The notes: generated by a model from the letters alone, not told the origin. A stretch of 64,000 nt of DNA from Eubacteriales bacterium (GCA_030524545.1 JAUNGM010000015.1:33643-97642); one strand, 5' to 3'. Positions 18,481-29,100 are shown, counted from the stretch's first letter. Made by a program: numbers and translations.

Positions 18481-20574
18481 TTAAGCTTCTTCCGGTACGT
18501 CCTTCATACTGAAGCTGATTCTTCCCATCTTGTCCTTGCCAAGACAAACCACCTTCACCTTGTCACCAAGAGTCAGAACGTCTTCTACACGATTGATTCT
18601 CTCTTTACAGATCTTGGAAATGTGAACCATTCCCTCTTTGCCCGGTGCAAATTCAATAAATGCACCGAATTCCTTGATGCTGACAACTTTTCCTGTAAAG
18701 ATCTGTCCTGCTTCAAAATCTGTTGCAATGATCTCTACCATACGTGCTGCCTCATCCATGCTCTTCTGCTCTACGCCGCAGATGGATACGGCACCGTCGT
18801 CTGTGATGTCGATCTTGACACCTGTACGCTCAATGATCGTATTAATGGTCTTGCCTCTCTGTCCAACCACATCACCGATCTTCTGCGGATCAATCTGAAT
18901 CTGAATGATCTTCGGAGCATATTTGCCGACCGTTGCACGAGGCTCTGCAATACATTTCTCCATAACCTCTGTCAGGATATATTCTCTTGCTTCCTTGGTT
19001 CTTCTGATTGCTTCTTCTACGATGTCTCTTGTAAGACCATGGATCTTAATATCCATCTGGATTGCAGTGATACCATCGTGGGTACCTGCTACCTTAAAGT
19101 CCATATCTCCAAAGAAGTCTTCCAGACCCTGGATATCTGTCAGTACGATATAATCATCATCTGTCTCACCTGTCACAAGACCGCAGGAAATACCTGCAAC
19201 CGGTTTCTTGATCGGCACGCCTGCTGCCATGAGGGACATGGTGGACGCACAGATACTTGCCTGAGAGGTGGATCCGTTGGATTCAAATGTCTCGGAAACC
19301 GTACGGATTGCGTACGGGAATTCCTCTTCCGTAGGCAGAACAGGTACAAGTGCTCTTTCTGCCAGTGCACCATGACCGATCTCACGGCGTCCCGGTCCTC
19401 TGGAAGGTTTCGTTTCACCTACCGAGTAGGATGGGAAATTGTAATGGTGCATATATCTCTTGGATGTCTCAAACTCATCCAGGCCGTCTACTTTCTGCGC
19501 GTCAGAGAGCGGAGCCAGAGTCGTTACCGTACAGATCTGAGTCTGGCCGCGGGTGAACATCGCAGAACCATGCACTCTCGGAATAATATCTACTTCTGCT
19601 GCCAGCGGGCGGATCTGAGTGATGGCACGTCCATCCGGTCTCTTCTGGTCTTTTAAGATCATCTTGCGGACAGTCTTCTTCTGATACTGGTAAACTGCTT
19701 CGGAAAGGACATCAAGCCACTCCTCATTCTCAGCAAACGCTTCCTGAAGCTTAGCGGTAATCTCACGGATATTGCCTTCTCTTGTCTGCTTATCATCGGT
19801 AAATACGGCTACTTCCATCTCTTCCGGAGTCACAATCTTCTTCATAGCCTCAAACAGTTCTTCCGGAACTGCACAGGATTCGTAAGAATGCTTCTCTTTG
19901 CCGCATTCTGCAACAATCTTATCAATAAATGCAATGATTTCCTGGTTTACTTCATGCGCCTTATAAATAGCCTCGATCATCTTGTCTTCCGGGATTTCCT
20001 TTGCACCGGCCTCGATCATAATGACCTTCTCTCTGGTAGATGCAACAGTAAGCTGCAGATCAGAAACGTCTTTCTGGGCAAGAGTCGGATTGATGATAAA
20101 CTCACCGTCGATCATACCAACCTGTGTGGTTGCACACGGACCATCAAACGGAATGTCGGAAATACAGGTCGCGATCGAGGAACCAAGCATAGCCGGGATT
20201 TCCGGATTGCAGTCGGAATCTACGGACATTACCATATTCACCAGGGTTACATCATTTCTGTAATCCTTCGGGAACAACGGACGCATCGGACGGTCAATGA
20301 CACGGGAAGTCAGGATCGCATGCTCGCTTGCCTTCCCTTCTCTCTTATTGAAGCCTCCCGGAATCTTGCCTACGGCATACATTTTTTCTTCATATTCAAC
20401 ACTCAATGGGAAGAAATCGATTCCTTCTCTCGGTTCTTTGGATGCAGTTGCTGTGGATAATACAGTGGTTTCACCGTAATGCATCAAAGCCGCACCATTT
20501 GCCTGTTTTGCAACACGGCCGATATCGACTGTCAATGTTCTTCCGGCTAATTCCATGGAATAACTTTTGTACAT
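18481..20574 (-). CDS. pnp: Polynucleotide phosphorylase
   Basis: 697 residues. Phosphorolytic 3'-5' exoribonuclease of RNA turnover. Two RNase PH-like domains (about 1-210 and 305-545; RPDGRAITQIRPL, MFTRGQTQ, GRREIGHGALAERAL), a KH domain near 555-615 (GDVVGQRGKTINTI) and an S1 domain near 620-690 (GKVVSIKEFGAFIEF) are in standard order. Start ATG 20574 has AGGAG seven to eight bases upstream; the in-frame extension to 20616 was rejected. rpsO lies directly upstream, as in most bacteria, separated by an intrinsic terminator. Confidence 0.98.
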   Translation of the reverse strand: MYKSYSMELAGRTLTVDIGRVAKQANGAALMHYGETTVLSTATASKEPREGIDFFPLSVEYEEKMYAVGKIPGGFNKREGKASEHAILTSRVIDRPMRPLFPKDYRNDVTLVNMVMSVDSDCNPEIPAMLGSSIATCISDIPFDGPCATTQVGMIDGEFIINPTLAQKDVSDLQLTVASTREKVIMIEAGAKEIPEDKMIEAIYKAHEVNQEIIAFIDKIVAECGKEKHSYESCAVPEELFEAMKKIVTPEEMEVAVFTDDKQTREGNIREITAKLQEAFAENEEWLDVLSEAVYQYQKKTVRKMILKDQKRPDGRAITQIRPLAAEVDIIPRVHGSAMFTRGQTQICTVTTLAPLSDAQKVDGLDEFETSKRYMHHYNFPSYSVGETKPSRGPGRREIGHGALAERALVPVLPTEEEFPYAIRTVSETFESNGSTSQASICASTMSLMAAGVPIKKPVAGISCGLVTGETDDDYIVLTDIQGLEDFFGDMDFKVAGTHDGITAIQMDIKIHGLTRDIVEEAIRRTKEAREYILTEVMEKCIAEPRATVGKYAPKIIQIQIDPQKIGDVVGQRGKTINTIIERTGVKIDITDDGAVSICGVEQKSMDEAARMVEIIATDFEAGQIFTGKVVSIKEFGAFIEFAPGKEGMVHISKICKERINRVEDVLTLGDKVKVVCLGKDKMGRISFSMKDVPEEA

Positions 20575-20724
20575 ACTCTTTCTCCTTTTACTCATTTTTT
20601 GATTATGCCCACACATGAAACAGAAGTCCGAAACAACTGAAAAAACCGCTTATTCTATGGTTCATCCTCTAAACGGGCTTTTCAGTAGTCTCGGAAATCA
20701 CTCCTGCCATACTGTCCGGCAACC

Positions 20725-20752
20725 TAAAAATAGGGCGGATGGTAATCCGCCC
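20725..20752 (-). terminator. rpsO-pnp intergenic terminator
   Basis: Minus-strand stem GGGCGGAT (20745-20752 side) with loop TACC, then ATCCGCCC and TATTTTTAG. Lies 14 bases after the rpsO stop; partial read-through into pnp is likely. Confidence 0.85.
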
Positions 20753-20766
20753 CTTCCGCATACTAA

Positions 20767-21033
20767 TTATTTTCTTAAACCTAACTTTTCAATCAGTGCA
20801 CGGTATCTTTCGATGTCAGTTTTCTTCAGGTAAGCTAACAGTCCACGTCTCTGACCTACCATTTTCAGAAGACCACGTCTGGAATGATGATCCTTGTGAT
20901 GTGTCTGTAAATGCTCGGTAAGTTCCTGAATTCTTGCTGTAAGAACTGCAACCTGTACTTCCGGTGAACCTGTGTCACCTTCGCATCTTGCATATTCTTT
21001 CATAATTGCCTGTTTTTTTTCTTTTGAAATCAT
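20767..21033 (-). CDS. rpsO: 30S ribosomal protein S15
   Basis: 88 residues, the usual S15 length. Primary binder of the 16S central domain. The sequence shows [20 protein letters not shown] (residues about 20-39), [20 protein letters not shown] (42-61) and the [10 protein letters not shown] helix, with the conserved His/Asp/Ser set (H45, D48, S51 region) that contacts rRNA. AAGGAGG precedes the ATG at 21033. It has its own promoter and a structured leader. Confidence 0.98.
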   Translation of the reverse strand: MISKEKKQAIMKEYARCEGDTGSPEVQVAVLTARIQELTEHLQTHHKDHHSRRGLLKMVGQRRGLLAYLKKTDIERYRALIEKLGLRK

Positions 21034-21083
21034 CTTGATTTCCTCCTTAATTCTTTTATAATCGCCTCATATTAAGAAACGGT

Positions 21084-21101
21084 CGGAGTCTCCTGTCTCC
21101 G
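21084..21101 (-). promoter_or_regulatory. Hairpin in the rpsO leader
   Basis: Short stem CGGAG/CTCCG in the transcribed leader about 50 bases before the start. In other bacteria S15 represses its own mRNA through leader structures; a role here is inference. Confidence 0.35.
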
Positions 21102-21127
21102 AATATGGGCTAAATCTAACCTTGGAT

Positions 21128-21156
21128 AGTATAGCACAGAACTAATTTCGTGTAAA
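21128..21156 (-). promoter_or_regulatory. Predicted promoter of rpsO
   Basis: Minus-strand -35 TTTACA (21151-21156), 17-base spacer, -10 TATACT (21128-21133). Confidence 0.75.
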
Positions 21157-21169
21157 CCATTTTTTTTCT

Positions 21170-22834
21170 TTATTTTCCGGCGGCCTGCGCCCTCTGCTCT
21201 TTCTGCTGCTCTACCGGATCTTCCTCCATCAATGAAAAGGCGATGTTAGTGGCATGGTCAGACACACGTTCCAGACCTGAAATGATATCCGAAAACATCA
21301 TGCCGGCACTTGCGGTACACTCATTCCGTGTCAGACGCTGGATATGGGATTCCTGAAGACTTCTTTCGGCTTCATCCACCTGATCCTCCAGCTCCAGGAT
21401 TTCCTGCATATGTTCCTGATTATTATGAGAAAACATATCCAACGCATATGTAGTAATCTTGATGACCATGTCCAGCATACCGGAAAGCTCTCTCTTCGCT
21501 TTTTCACTGAAGTCAACGTTCCGTTCAATCCTGCTGATAGCAGCATCTGCAATATTCTCCGCATGGTCACCGATACGTTCGATATCATTAACCACATGGA
21601 AAAGTCCTGCAATACTCTGTTTATCATCGATTGGCAGAGAGGTCTGGTTGATTTTTACAAGATAATTGGTAATGGAATGGTTCAGAAAATCAATCTGCTT
21701 CTCTACCTGGTATACTTCCTTAATATCATTTTCATCTAAAGTAATCAATGCATTCATGGCACGCTCTAAGTTGGTAATTGCCATGTGTCCCATACGTTCC
21801 ATCTCTCTTGTCGCATCAAAGACAGCCGTTGTAGGAGAAAATACGGATTTACTGCCAATGAACTGAAGTTCGAAGTCAGTCTCTGCCCCGGCATCCTCAC
21901 CGCGTACAAAGAAGCCGGTCAGTTTTACAATCTGTTTAATAAACGGAGCCAGAACAATTACTTCTACGATCTTGATCAGGGTATGGGCATTCGCTACTTC
22001 ACGGCCGGGATCCATTCCGGAAATACTTTCGATGAAATGCACAACCGGCTCCAAAGCTACGGAAAAGACTACATACATGAGCACCGTACCGATGATATTA
22101 AACAGAAGATGGATCAACGATGCCCTCTTGGCATCGCGCTTGCCGTTCAGACCTGCCAGCAGTGCGGATACACATGCACCGATATTACATCCTAAAATAA
22201 TAAACAGACAGATTCTGAAATCCAGCAGTCCCTGCTTGGCCAGAAGAAGAATAATACCTACTGTTGCAGAAGAACTCTGTAAAACTGCGGTTACGATAAT
22301 ACCCATCAGGAGGGCTATAAAATGGTTATCCAAAGATCCCATGATTCCCACAACCTGTGGTGATTCTTTCAGAACCGACATGGACGTGGACATAGTCGTC
22401 AGCCCCATAAACAGGATACCAAAGCCCAGCAGTACCTCTCCAACCCGCTGAATCTTATTTTTTTTGCAGAACATTACCATAATGACCCCGGCCATAACAA
22501 TTGCCGGTGCCAGTGCGGAAAGATTAAACGAAATCAACTGGGAGGTAACGGTAGTACCGATATTGGCACCCATAATAACTCCGGCTGCCTGGTACAGATT
22601 CATCAATCCGGAATTTACAAAGCTGACTACCATAACCGTGGCTGCACTGGAAGACTGAATCACCGCGGTAAAAAAGGTACCTACAAGAATCCCGCGAATG
22701 GGGGTCTTGGTAAAAAACTCAAGAATACTTCTCATCTTGGCACCGGCAGCTTTTTCGAGAGCATCGCTCATCAGCTTCATTCCATACAAAAAGAGGCCCA
22801 AACCTCCCATTAATCCAAGAATTATCTCTGCCAT
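21170..22834 (-). CDS. Na/Pi cotransporter family protein with PhoU-like domain
   Basis: 554 residues. The first about 320 residues form two inverted repeats of the NptA/YjbB family, each with a QSSSA motif (AVIQSSSAATVMVVSFVN near 60, AVLQSSSATVGIILLL near 185), the sodium/phosphate-binding signature. Residues about 345-540 are PhoU-like four-helix bundles (DIERIGDHAENIAD, LERVSDHATNIA). Likely a membrane sodium-driven phosphate exporter or importer with an internal PhoU regulatory part. Its own unit, upstream of the rpsO promoter. Confidence 0.92.
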   Translation of the reverse strand: MAEIILGLMGGLGLFLYGMKLMSDALEKAAGAKMRSILEFFTKTPIRGILVGTFFTAVIQSSSAATVMVVSFVNSGLMNLYQAAGVIMGANIGTTVTSQLISFNLSALAPAIVMAGVIMVMFCKKNKIQRVGEVLLGFGILFMGLTTMSTSMSVLKESPQVVGIMGSLDNHFIALLMGIIVTAVLQSSSATVGIILLLAKQGLLDFRICLFIILGCNIGACVSALLAGLNGKRDAKRASLIHLLFNIIGTVLMYVVFSVALEPVVHFIESISGMDPGREVANAHTLIKIVEVIVLAPFIKQIVKLTGFFVRGEDAGAETDFELQFIGSKSVFSPTTAVFDATREMERMGHMAITNLERAMNALITLDENDIKEVYQVEKQIDFLNHSITNYLVKINQTSLPIDDKQSIAGLFHVVNDIERIGDHAENIADAAISRIERNVDFSEKAKRELSGMLDMVIKITTYALDMFSHNNQEHMQEILELEDQVDEAERSLQESHIQRLTRNECTASAGMMFSDIISGLERVSDHATNIAFSLMEEDPVEQQKEQRAQAAGK

Positions 22835-22910
22835 TCCCTAATTATCTCCTTGTGTCTTATTGCATTATTGTCCTATGTTATTAAGCGCTCTATGACTAAC
22901 TATATCGTAA

Positions 22911-22931
22911 AATTGCCGGTTTGTCCACCGG
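22911..22931 (-). terminator. Weak terminator after ribF
   Basis: Minus-strand stem CCGGT/ACCGG with a 6-base loop and CAATTTTA after it, 42 bases past the ribF stop; the stem is only 5 bp. Confidence 0.4.
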
Positions 22932-22972
22932 ATTTTTACAAAACAGATATTCGGTATTCACTGCTTCGCTGC

Positions 22973-23866
22973 TTATCTGCCTTCAAAGTACCGTTTTCCA
23001 TTTGCCACATCGTTGTTCATCTGGCTTCGCAGAGCCTCAAAAGAAGCAAATTTCTGCTCCGGGCGCTGGTATTTCAGGAATTCCACCACACACTCCTGCC
23101 CATACAGGTCTTCGTCACAGTCAAAGAGATAGGTTTCCACTCCCAGAAACTTTTCACCGACAGTCGGCTTGTATCCCACATTGGTGATTCCCCGGAAAAC
23201 TCTTTCTCCAAATCTGCTTATGGTTACATATACGCCATTGGGAGGCATGAGCTTCCCGGCAGACGGAACAAGGTTTACTGTCGGAAACAGGAATTTATGC
23301 CCCATGCCTCTGCCATGCTCCACAATCCCTTCCACAGAAAAGTTTCTGCCGAGAAGTACGGCCACTTTCTCCATATGGCCCCTTCTCAGTTCTTCCCGTA
23401 TATAGGTACTGCTGATTTTTCTGCTGCCCTGCATTTCTTTTGGAAGAATTTCTACTGCAAATCCATATTTTCTGCCAAGCTCCGTCAAAAGCCCCGGGGT
23501 TCCCTTTCGTTCAAATCCAAAACGGAAATCTTCTCCCACTGCAACATAAGATGCCTGCAAATCCCCTACCAGAATTTCTTTCACAAAAGCCTCTGCCTTC
23601 ATATGCCTGATTCTGTCATCCAGAGGACATTCCAGAAGGACATCCAAACCCATCTTTTCCAGAAGTCTTTCTCTCTCTTCAGCGGTGAGGATCATTTGAC
23701 TGGAAGCAACAAAAGCAAACAGAACTGCTTTTGCACCCTCTTCCTTCTGTTTCAGTATTTTTTCCACCAGCTTCTGATGTCCCCGGTGTACACCGTCAAA
23801 TTTCCCCAAAGTCACTGCACTGCCAACCAGACGGGGGAATTCCCCCTGAATCCTCAAATACTCCAT
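22973..23866 (-). CDS. ribF: Bifunctional riboflavin kinase / FAD synthetase
   Basis: 297 residues. Converts riboflavin to FMN and FMN to FAD. The N-terminal adenylyltransferase domain shows GKFDGVHRGHQKL (near 22-34) and the ISSTYIREELRRG segment near 148; the C-terminal kinase domain shows GRGMGHKFLFPTVNL near 175 and GVYVTISR near 202. Start ATG 23866 has AGGAG six bases upstream; a TTG further up is unlikely. Follows truB, the canonical last gene of the nusA-infB operon in Clostridia. Confidence 0.96.
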   Translation of the reverse strand: MEYLRIQGEFPRLVGSAVTLGKFDGVHRGHQKLVEKILKQKEEGAKAVLFAFVASSQMILTAEERERLLEKMGLDVLLECPLDDRIRHMKAEAFVKEILVGDLQASYVAVGEDFRFGFERKGTPGLLTELGRKYGFAVEILPKEMQGSRKISSTYIREELRRGHMEKVAVLLGRNFSVEGIVEHGRGMGHKFLFPTVNLVPSAGKLMPPNGVYVTISRFGERVFRGITNVGYKPTVGEKFLGVETYLFDCDEDLYGQECVVEFLKYQRPEQKFASFEALRSQMNNDVANGKRYFEGR

Positions 23867-23896
23867 GCCTAACTCCTCATGCCACACTGTCAATGC

Positions 23897-24781
23897 TTAA
23901 AGAAACATCTTTACAGGAGCATATTTTTTTCCTCCGGAGTTCCACCGGTAAATTCCCACAAACTGCCCTTCTGAGGTACACATGCGCACCTGTCCTTTTG
24001 GGCTTATACATGGTACCAGACCTTCGTGGAGAGAATTGCCGTTGTAAAGAAGCCGGTCTCCCTCCGGAGTACACTGAACCCTGGGATATTCTGACAGGAT
24101 TTCCTCGATGCTGACCACTATTTCCGGTACGGTTCCTTCATCAGCAGCCTCCTGCACCTGTGCCAGGGTAAAACTCTCCTCAATAGAAAAACGTCCTGAT
24201 CTGGTACGCACAAGGTTCTCCATGCATCCGCCGCAGCCCAGCGCCTTTCCGATATCATGGCACAGCGTACGGATATAAGTTCCTTTGCTGCAGGTCACAG
24301 AAAATCGGACGAGCGGAAGATCTATCTCCAGGATATCAATTGCCGAAAAGTGCACCGGCCTTGCTTCCCGCTCAATTTCCATGCCCGCTCTTGCAAGTTC
24401 ATACAACTTTTTGCCGCCTACTTTCAAAGCGGAATACATGGGCGGTATCTGCATCTGGTCTCCCAGAAAGCTTCGAATCGCCTTCCGGACAGCTTCCTCT
24501 GTCACACAAACATCCTTCCTGTCAAGTACTGTGCCTGTCATATCCTGCGTATCTGTTTCGATTCCAAGATGCAGAACGGCTTCGTATGTTTTTTCTTTTT
24601 CTGTCAGCATTTCCACCAGCTTCGTCGCTTTTCCCAATGCAACCGGAAGGACTCCCTCGGCCTCCGGATCCAGTGTCCCCGTATGGCCGATTTTTTTCAT
24701 GTGAAGGATACCGCGCAGCTTTGCCACCACATCATGGGAAGTATAACCCTTTTCCTTGCGGATGATCAGTATTCCGTCCAT
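23897..24781 (-). CDS. truB: tRNA pseudouridine-55 synthase TruB
   Basis: 294 residues. Makes pseudouridine 55 in the T-loop of tRNAs. The catalytic Asp is in HTGTLDPEAEGVLPVALG (near residues 34-51); KEKGYTSHDVV near 10, MQIPPMYSALKVGGKKLYE near 106 and GTYIRTLCHDIG near 162 are family motifs. The ATG at 24781 overlaps the stop of nrnA and has AGGAGG four bases upstream. Confidence 0.97.
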   Translation of the reverse strand: MDGILIIRKEKGYTSHDVVAKLRGILHMKKIGHTGTLDPEAEGVLPVALGKATKLVEMLTEKEKTYEAVLHLGIETDTQDMTGTVLDRKDVCVTEEAVRKAIRSFLGDQMQIPPMYSALKVGGKKLYELARAGMEIEREARPVHFSAIDILEIDLPLVRFSVTCSKGTYIRTLCHDIGKALGCGGCMENLVRTRSGRFSIEESFTLAQVQEAADEGTVPEIVVSIEEILSEYPRVQCTPEGDRLLYNGNSLHEGLVPCISPKGQVRMCTSEGQFVGIYRWNSGGKKYAPVKMFL

Positions 24782-25746
24782 CACTCCTCCTGCTCCAGAA
24801 GCATCTGCCGCTCAATTTCCGCAGTAATGTTGTTGATCACATCGTACATAGAACCCTGCAGGTCGCATCCGGCTGCACGCTTATGGCCGCCGCCGCCGAA
24901 ATAGACCGCAATCCTGCTCACATCAATCTTTCCGTTGGACCGCAGAGATACCTTAAATGTCTGAGTCTCCACTTCATACAGGAAAATCGCAACCTTTACA
25001 CCTCTGGTAAGACGGAGCTGGCTTACAATGCCATCCAGATCCTTGCCGTCCACGCCGTAAAAGTCCATATCCTTTTTCCGCATATAGCCCACAATGCATT
25101 TTCCGTCCTGAAGCATGATGCTTTCTGCAAGCACACGCCCCATCACCTGATTCTGAATATAGGTCTTTTCATAAAATGATTCATCAATAATCCTGCTGAA
25201 ATCAACCCCTGTCTTCATCAGCTCCCCGGCAATCCTCATGGTCTCCGGAGAAGTTGACGAATACTGGAATACACCGGTATCATGAACCATCCCCGTATAA
25301 ATGGCCGTGGCCACACGGCGGTTCACCTTCTCCGGATCAAACAGGCCGTAAAGCACTTCACATGCGGAACTTACCTCTCCCCGCACATGGTTCACCTGAG
25401 CAAATCCCATGTTGCTTATATGGTGATCTATACACACGGTTCTTTTCGCAGTCTCAAAATAATCCCCTGCCACAGCCAGCCGGTCTCTCGAACTGACATC
25501 ACAGGTAACAAACAGATCATAATTCTTTTCACCGTCTGCTTCCGTCTTTATTTCATCGATACAGTCAATATGAGAAAAGATTGGCTTCGGATGATCCAGA
25601 TAGACATCTGCCCGGATATCCGGATAATATTCCTTAATATAAAGATATAACGCCATACAGGACCCCACGCAGTCCCCATCCGGACGGATGTGCCCTGCGA
25701 TTCCCATAGTCTTTACATGTTCCAGTACTTCTGAAATATTCTTCAT
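24781..25746 (-). CDS. nrnA: Bifunctional oligoribonuclease / pAp phosphatase NrnA
   Basis: 321 residues. DHH-family phosphoesterase that degrades nanoRNA and dephosphorylates 3'-phosphoadenosine 5'-phosphate. Motif I HIRPDGDCVGS (near 20), motif III CIDHHISN near 108 (the DHH), and the DHHA1 glycine-rich FGGGGHKRAAGC near the C-terminus are intact. Start ATG 25746 has GGAGGGG six bases upstream. Located between rbfA and truB, its usual place. Confidence 0.95.
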   Translation of the reverse strand: MKNISEVLEHVKTMGIAGHIRPDGDCVGSCMALYLYIKEYYPDIRADVYLDHPKPIFSHIDCIDEIKTEADGEKNYDLFVTCDVSSRDRLAVAGDYFETAKRTVCIDHHISNMGFAQVNHVRGEVSSACEVLYGLFDPEKVNRRVATAIYTGMVHDTGVFQYSSTSPETMRIAGELMKTGVDFSRIIDESFYEKTYIQNQVMGRVLAESIMLQDGKCIVGYMRKKDMDFYGVDGKDLDGIVSQLRLTRGVKVAIFLYEVETQTFKVSLRSNGKIDVSRIAVYFGGGGHKRAAGCDLQGSMYDVINNITAEIERQMLLEQEE

Positions 25747-25778
25747 GTTTCCCCTCCTATGCCTGCCGAAGTGAAATG

Positions 25779-26171
25779 TCACTCCTCTTTGCCATCTGCC
25801 GCTTCCCTTGCGGAAGCATCCTTACCTGTCACATCATCGATCAATTTTGACATATTGACACCATATTCAATGGACTCATCCAGAATAAACCGGATTTCCG
25901 GCGTATTCCGTAAATTCAGATTCTTTGCAAGCTGACGGCGGATATAGCCTTCCGCGCTTTTTAATCCGCGGATTGTGGCTTCCTTTGCTTCCTGTGTACC
26001 GAGAACACTGATAAATGCCTTGCATGTTTTTAAGTCCGGAGCCACTTCCACAGACATGACAGAGGTCATGGGGTGAATACGTGGATCTTTGATTTCACTA
26101 CGGATGATCATACTTAATTCCTTCTGCACTTCCCCATTGATCCGCGTATTCTTAATGCTGTTTTTTCTCAT
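25779..26171 (-). CDS. rbfA: 30S ribosome-binding factor RbfA
   Basis: 130 residues, a single KH-like fold. Helps late maturation of the 16S 5' region and cold adaptation. NTRINGEVQKELSMII, EIKDPRIHPMTSVMSVEVAPD and RNTPEIRFILDESIEYG are the family signatures. An acidic, poorly conserved tail follows from about 115. AGGAG precedes ATG 26171. Downstream of infB. Confidence 0.96.
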   Translation of the reverse strand: MRKNSIKNTRINGEVQKELSMIIRSEIKDPRIHPMTSVMSVEVAPDLKTCKAFISVLGTQEAKEATIRGLKSAEGYIRRQLAKNLNLRNTPEIRFILDESIEYGVNMSKLIDDVTGKDASAREAADGKEE

Positions 26172-26196
26172 TCTGTCTCACTCCTGTTCGGGTATT

Positions 26197-29100
26197 CTAT
26201 CTTGGTACCTCAACCATAATATAAGCTTCTACCTGATCTTCTTCTTTTACATCATTAAATCCGCCAAATACCAGACCGCATTCGTATCCTGCTTTGACTT
26301 CCTTCACATCATCCTTAAAGCGCTTCAGGGATGCCAGCTCGCCCTCAAAGATCTGCTCGCCCTCTCTGGTGATACGTACCTTGCAGTTTCTCTGGAAGAT
26401 ACCATCCAGAATATAGCTTCCTGCAATGGTACCAACTCCGGAAGCTTTGAAAAGCTGACGGACTTCCGCATGGCCGATGACTTTTTCTTCGAATACAGGA
26501 TCCAGCATACCTTTCATTGCAGATTCCACATCTTCGATTGCCTGATAAATAACCTTATACAGACGAAGATCCACGCCTTCCTGCTCCGCAAGCTGTTTCG
26601 CCATGGCATCCGGGCGTACGTTAAATCCAATGATGATCGCATTGGAGGTTGCAGCCAGGGAAACATCGGATTCATTAATTGCACCAACCCCTCCGTGGAT
26701 GACTCTGACAACCACCTCTTCATTGGAAAGCTTCACGAGACTCTGCTTCACTGCTTCCACGGAACCCTGGACGTCTGCTTTTACAATGATCGGAAGCTCT
26801 TTCAGATCACTCGCCTGAATCTGGTCAAAGAGATTATCCAGGGACAATTTTGCCTTGGTCTCTTCCAGCAGACGGTTCTTGTTTTCGGATACAAATGCTC
26901 CGGCAAAATTCTTGGCTTCTTTATCACTGTCAAAGGACATGATGATCTCACCGGCATTCGGTACATCTCCAAGACCCAGAATCTCTACCGGGGTAGACGG
27001 GCCTGCTTCTTTTACACGTCGTCCCTTGTCATCCATCATGGCACGTACCTTACCGCTGCATGCACCTGCCGCAATAAAGTCACCTACATGAAGAGTACCC
27101 TTCTGTACGAGAATGGTAGCAACCGGACCTTTGCCCTTATCCAGCTGTGCTTCGATGACAAGACCTCTGGCCGCACGTTTCGGATTGGCTTTCAGTTCCG
27201 CAACCTCTGCTGTCAGAAGGATCATTTCCAGAAGCGTATCAATGCCCTCTCCCGTATGGGCAGAAACCGGTACAAAAATGGTGCTTCCGCCCCAGTCCTC
27301 CGGAATCAGTTCGTACTCGGAAAGTTCCTGTTTTACACGCTCTACATTTGCGCTTGGTTTATCAATCTTATTAATTGCTACAATAATTTCTACGCCTGCT
27401 GCCTTTGCATGGCTGATTGCTTCCACAGTCTGAGGCATGACACCGTCATCTGCAGCAACCACCAGAACTGCGATATCCGTTGCATTGGCACCGCGCATAC
27501 GCATGGCAGTAAATGCCTCATGTCCCGGGGTATCCAGGAAGGTGATCTTCTGATCGTTAATCTTTACCACATAAGCACCGATGTGCTGGGTAATACCGCC
27601 GGCCTCACCTCTTGTGACATTTGTATTTCGGATCGCATCCAGAAGGGATGTCTTACCATGGTCAACATGACCCATAACGCAGACTACCGGAGGCCTGGAA
27701 ACCATGGTAGCTTCATCTTCTTCGTCCTCTTTAAGAAGTTCTTCAATGACATCTACTTTTTCTTCCAGTTCCGCAATGATATCGTACTCCAACGCAATCT
27801 CCTGTGCTTTTTCAAAGTCGATCTCATGGTTTACCGTTACCATCATGCCCTGCATAAACAGTTTCTTCACGATTGCAGACGGCTGCATTTTCATTGCTTC
27901 CGCAAGCTCACGGATGGTCATCTTCTCCGGAAGGATGATTTCTTTTACTTCCGGTTTCTTTTCTTCCTGCTTCGGCTGCGGTGCAGGCTTCTGCAGTGCT
28001 TTCGGAAGCTTCACGCCGGACTTGCGGCTGTTCTGATTCGGTCTGTGTCCTGTATTTGCAGTTTTTTCAAATTCTTTTTTCTTATTCTTGTTCTCTCTGT
28101 CTCGTTCTCTCTTACTGTCCTTGGAAGTCTTGGTCAGCTCCGGTGCAAATACCACATCATTGTCGTTTCTTCTGGTATTCTGACGCTGGTTTCCGCGGTT
28201 CTGGCCCGGACGGTTCTGACTGCCTCCGAATCTTCCGCCTTCGCCTCTTCCTTCGGAGCGCTCCTGACCGCCCTGCGGGCGTCCCTGTCCTCTTGGCGGA
28301 CGGCTGCCATTATCATTCTGTCTTGGCGGACGGTTCTGGCCGTCTCCATTTCTTGGCTGACGTCCATCATTGCTTCTTGGCGGACGATCCTGACCGGAAC
28401 GGTTCTGATTGCTTCGGTCTCCCTGCGGTCTTCTGTCACTTCCGCGGAAATCTCTTCCGCCGCGGTTATCTCTGTTATCCCGGTTATCTCTGTTGTCCCG
28501 GTTATCCCGTCTTTCTCTGGAATCTCTGTTGTTCTCTCTGTTCGAACGGTTTTCTCTGCTGTTATTTCTATTATCGCGGCTCTCCCGGTTTTCTTCCCTG
28601 TTGTCGCGATTTTCTTTATTCTCTCTATTATCGCGCATTTCTTTGCTTTCTGCACGGTTCTGCTGCGGACGTACATTTCCGGTCTGCTCCTGTGATGCTG
28701 GTTTTACAGCCGGCTGAACCGGTGCTGCCGTCACTGCCTCCGCAGCCTTCACTTCTGCTGCCTTCGGCTTCTCTGCAGCTGGTGTCACAGGTTTTGACTC
28801 CGGCTTAGCAGTCTGTGGTTCCGCAGGTTTTACGGACTGCTGTCTCGAAGTCTGGGCACCTCCCTGCGGTCTCGGCCCGCCCTTTCTTTCAGCGCCCGGA
28901 CGTCTGGGCCTGTTTTTCCCTCCGTCGCTCGCATTCTGTGCGTGATATACACGGATAATATTTTTCTTCTTTTTGGGAGCCTCTGCTTTCTCAGCTTCCG
29001 GCTTCGCGTTTACCATCTTTTCTTCTTTAGAAGTATCCACCTTGGCAATATGCTCCTTTCCCATCTTTCCAAATTTTTCTTTTAATATAGTGATCGAGGG

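Noticed and set aside
23867-23893. Upstream TTG start for ribF
   Set aside because: It lies before the AGGAG site that serves the ATG at 23866.
26089-28695. 868-codon plus-strand open frame
   Set aside because: It lies antisense to infB and is hydrophobic and Ser-rich nonsense produced by the reverse of its repeats; no ribosome binding site or domain.
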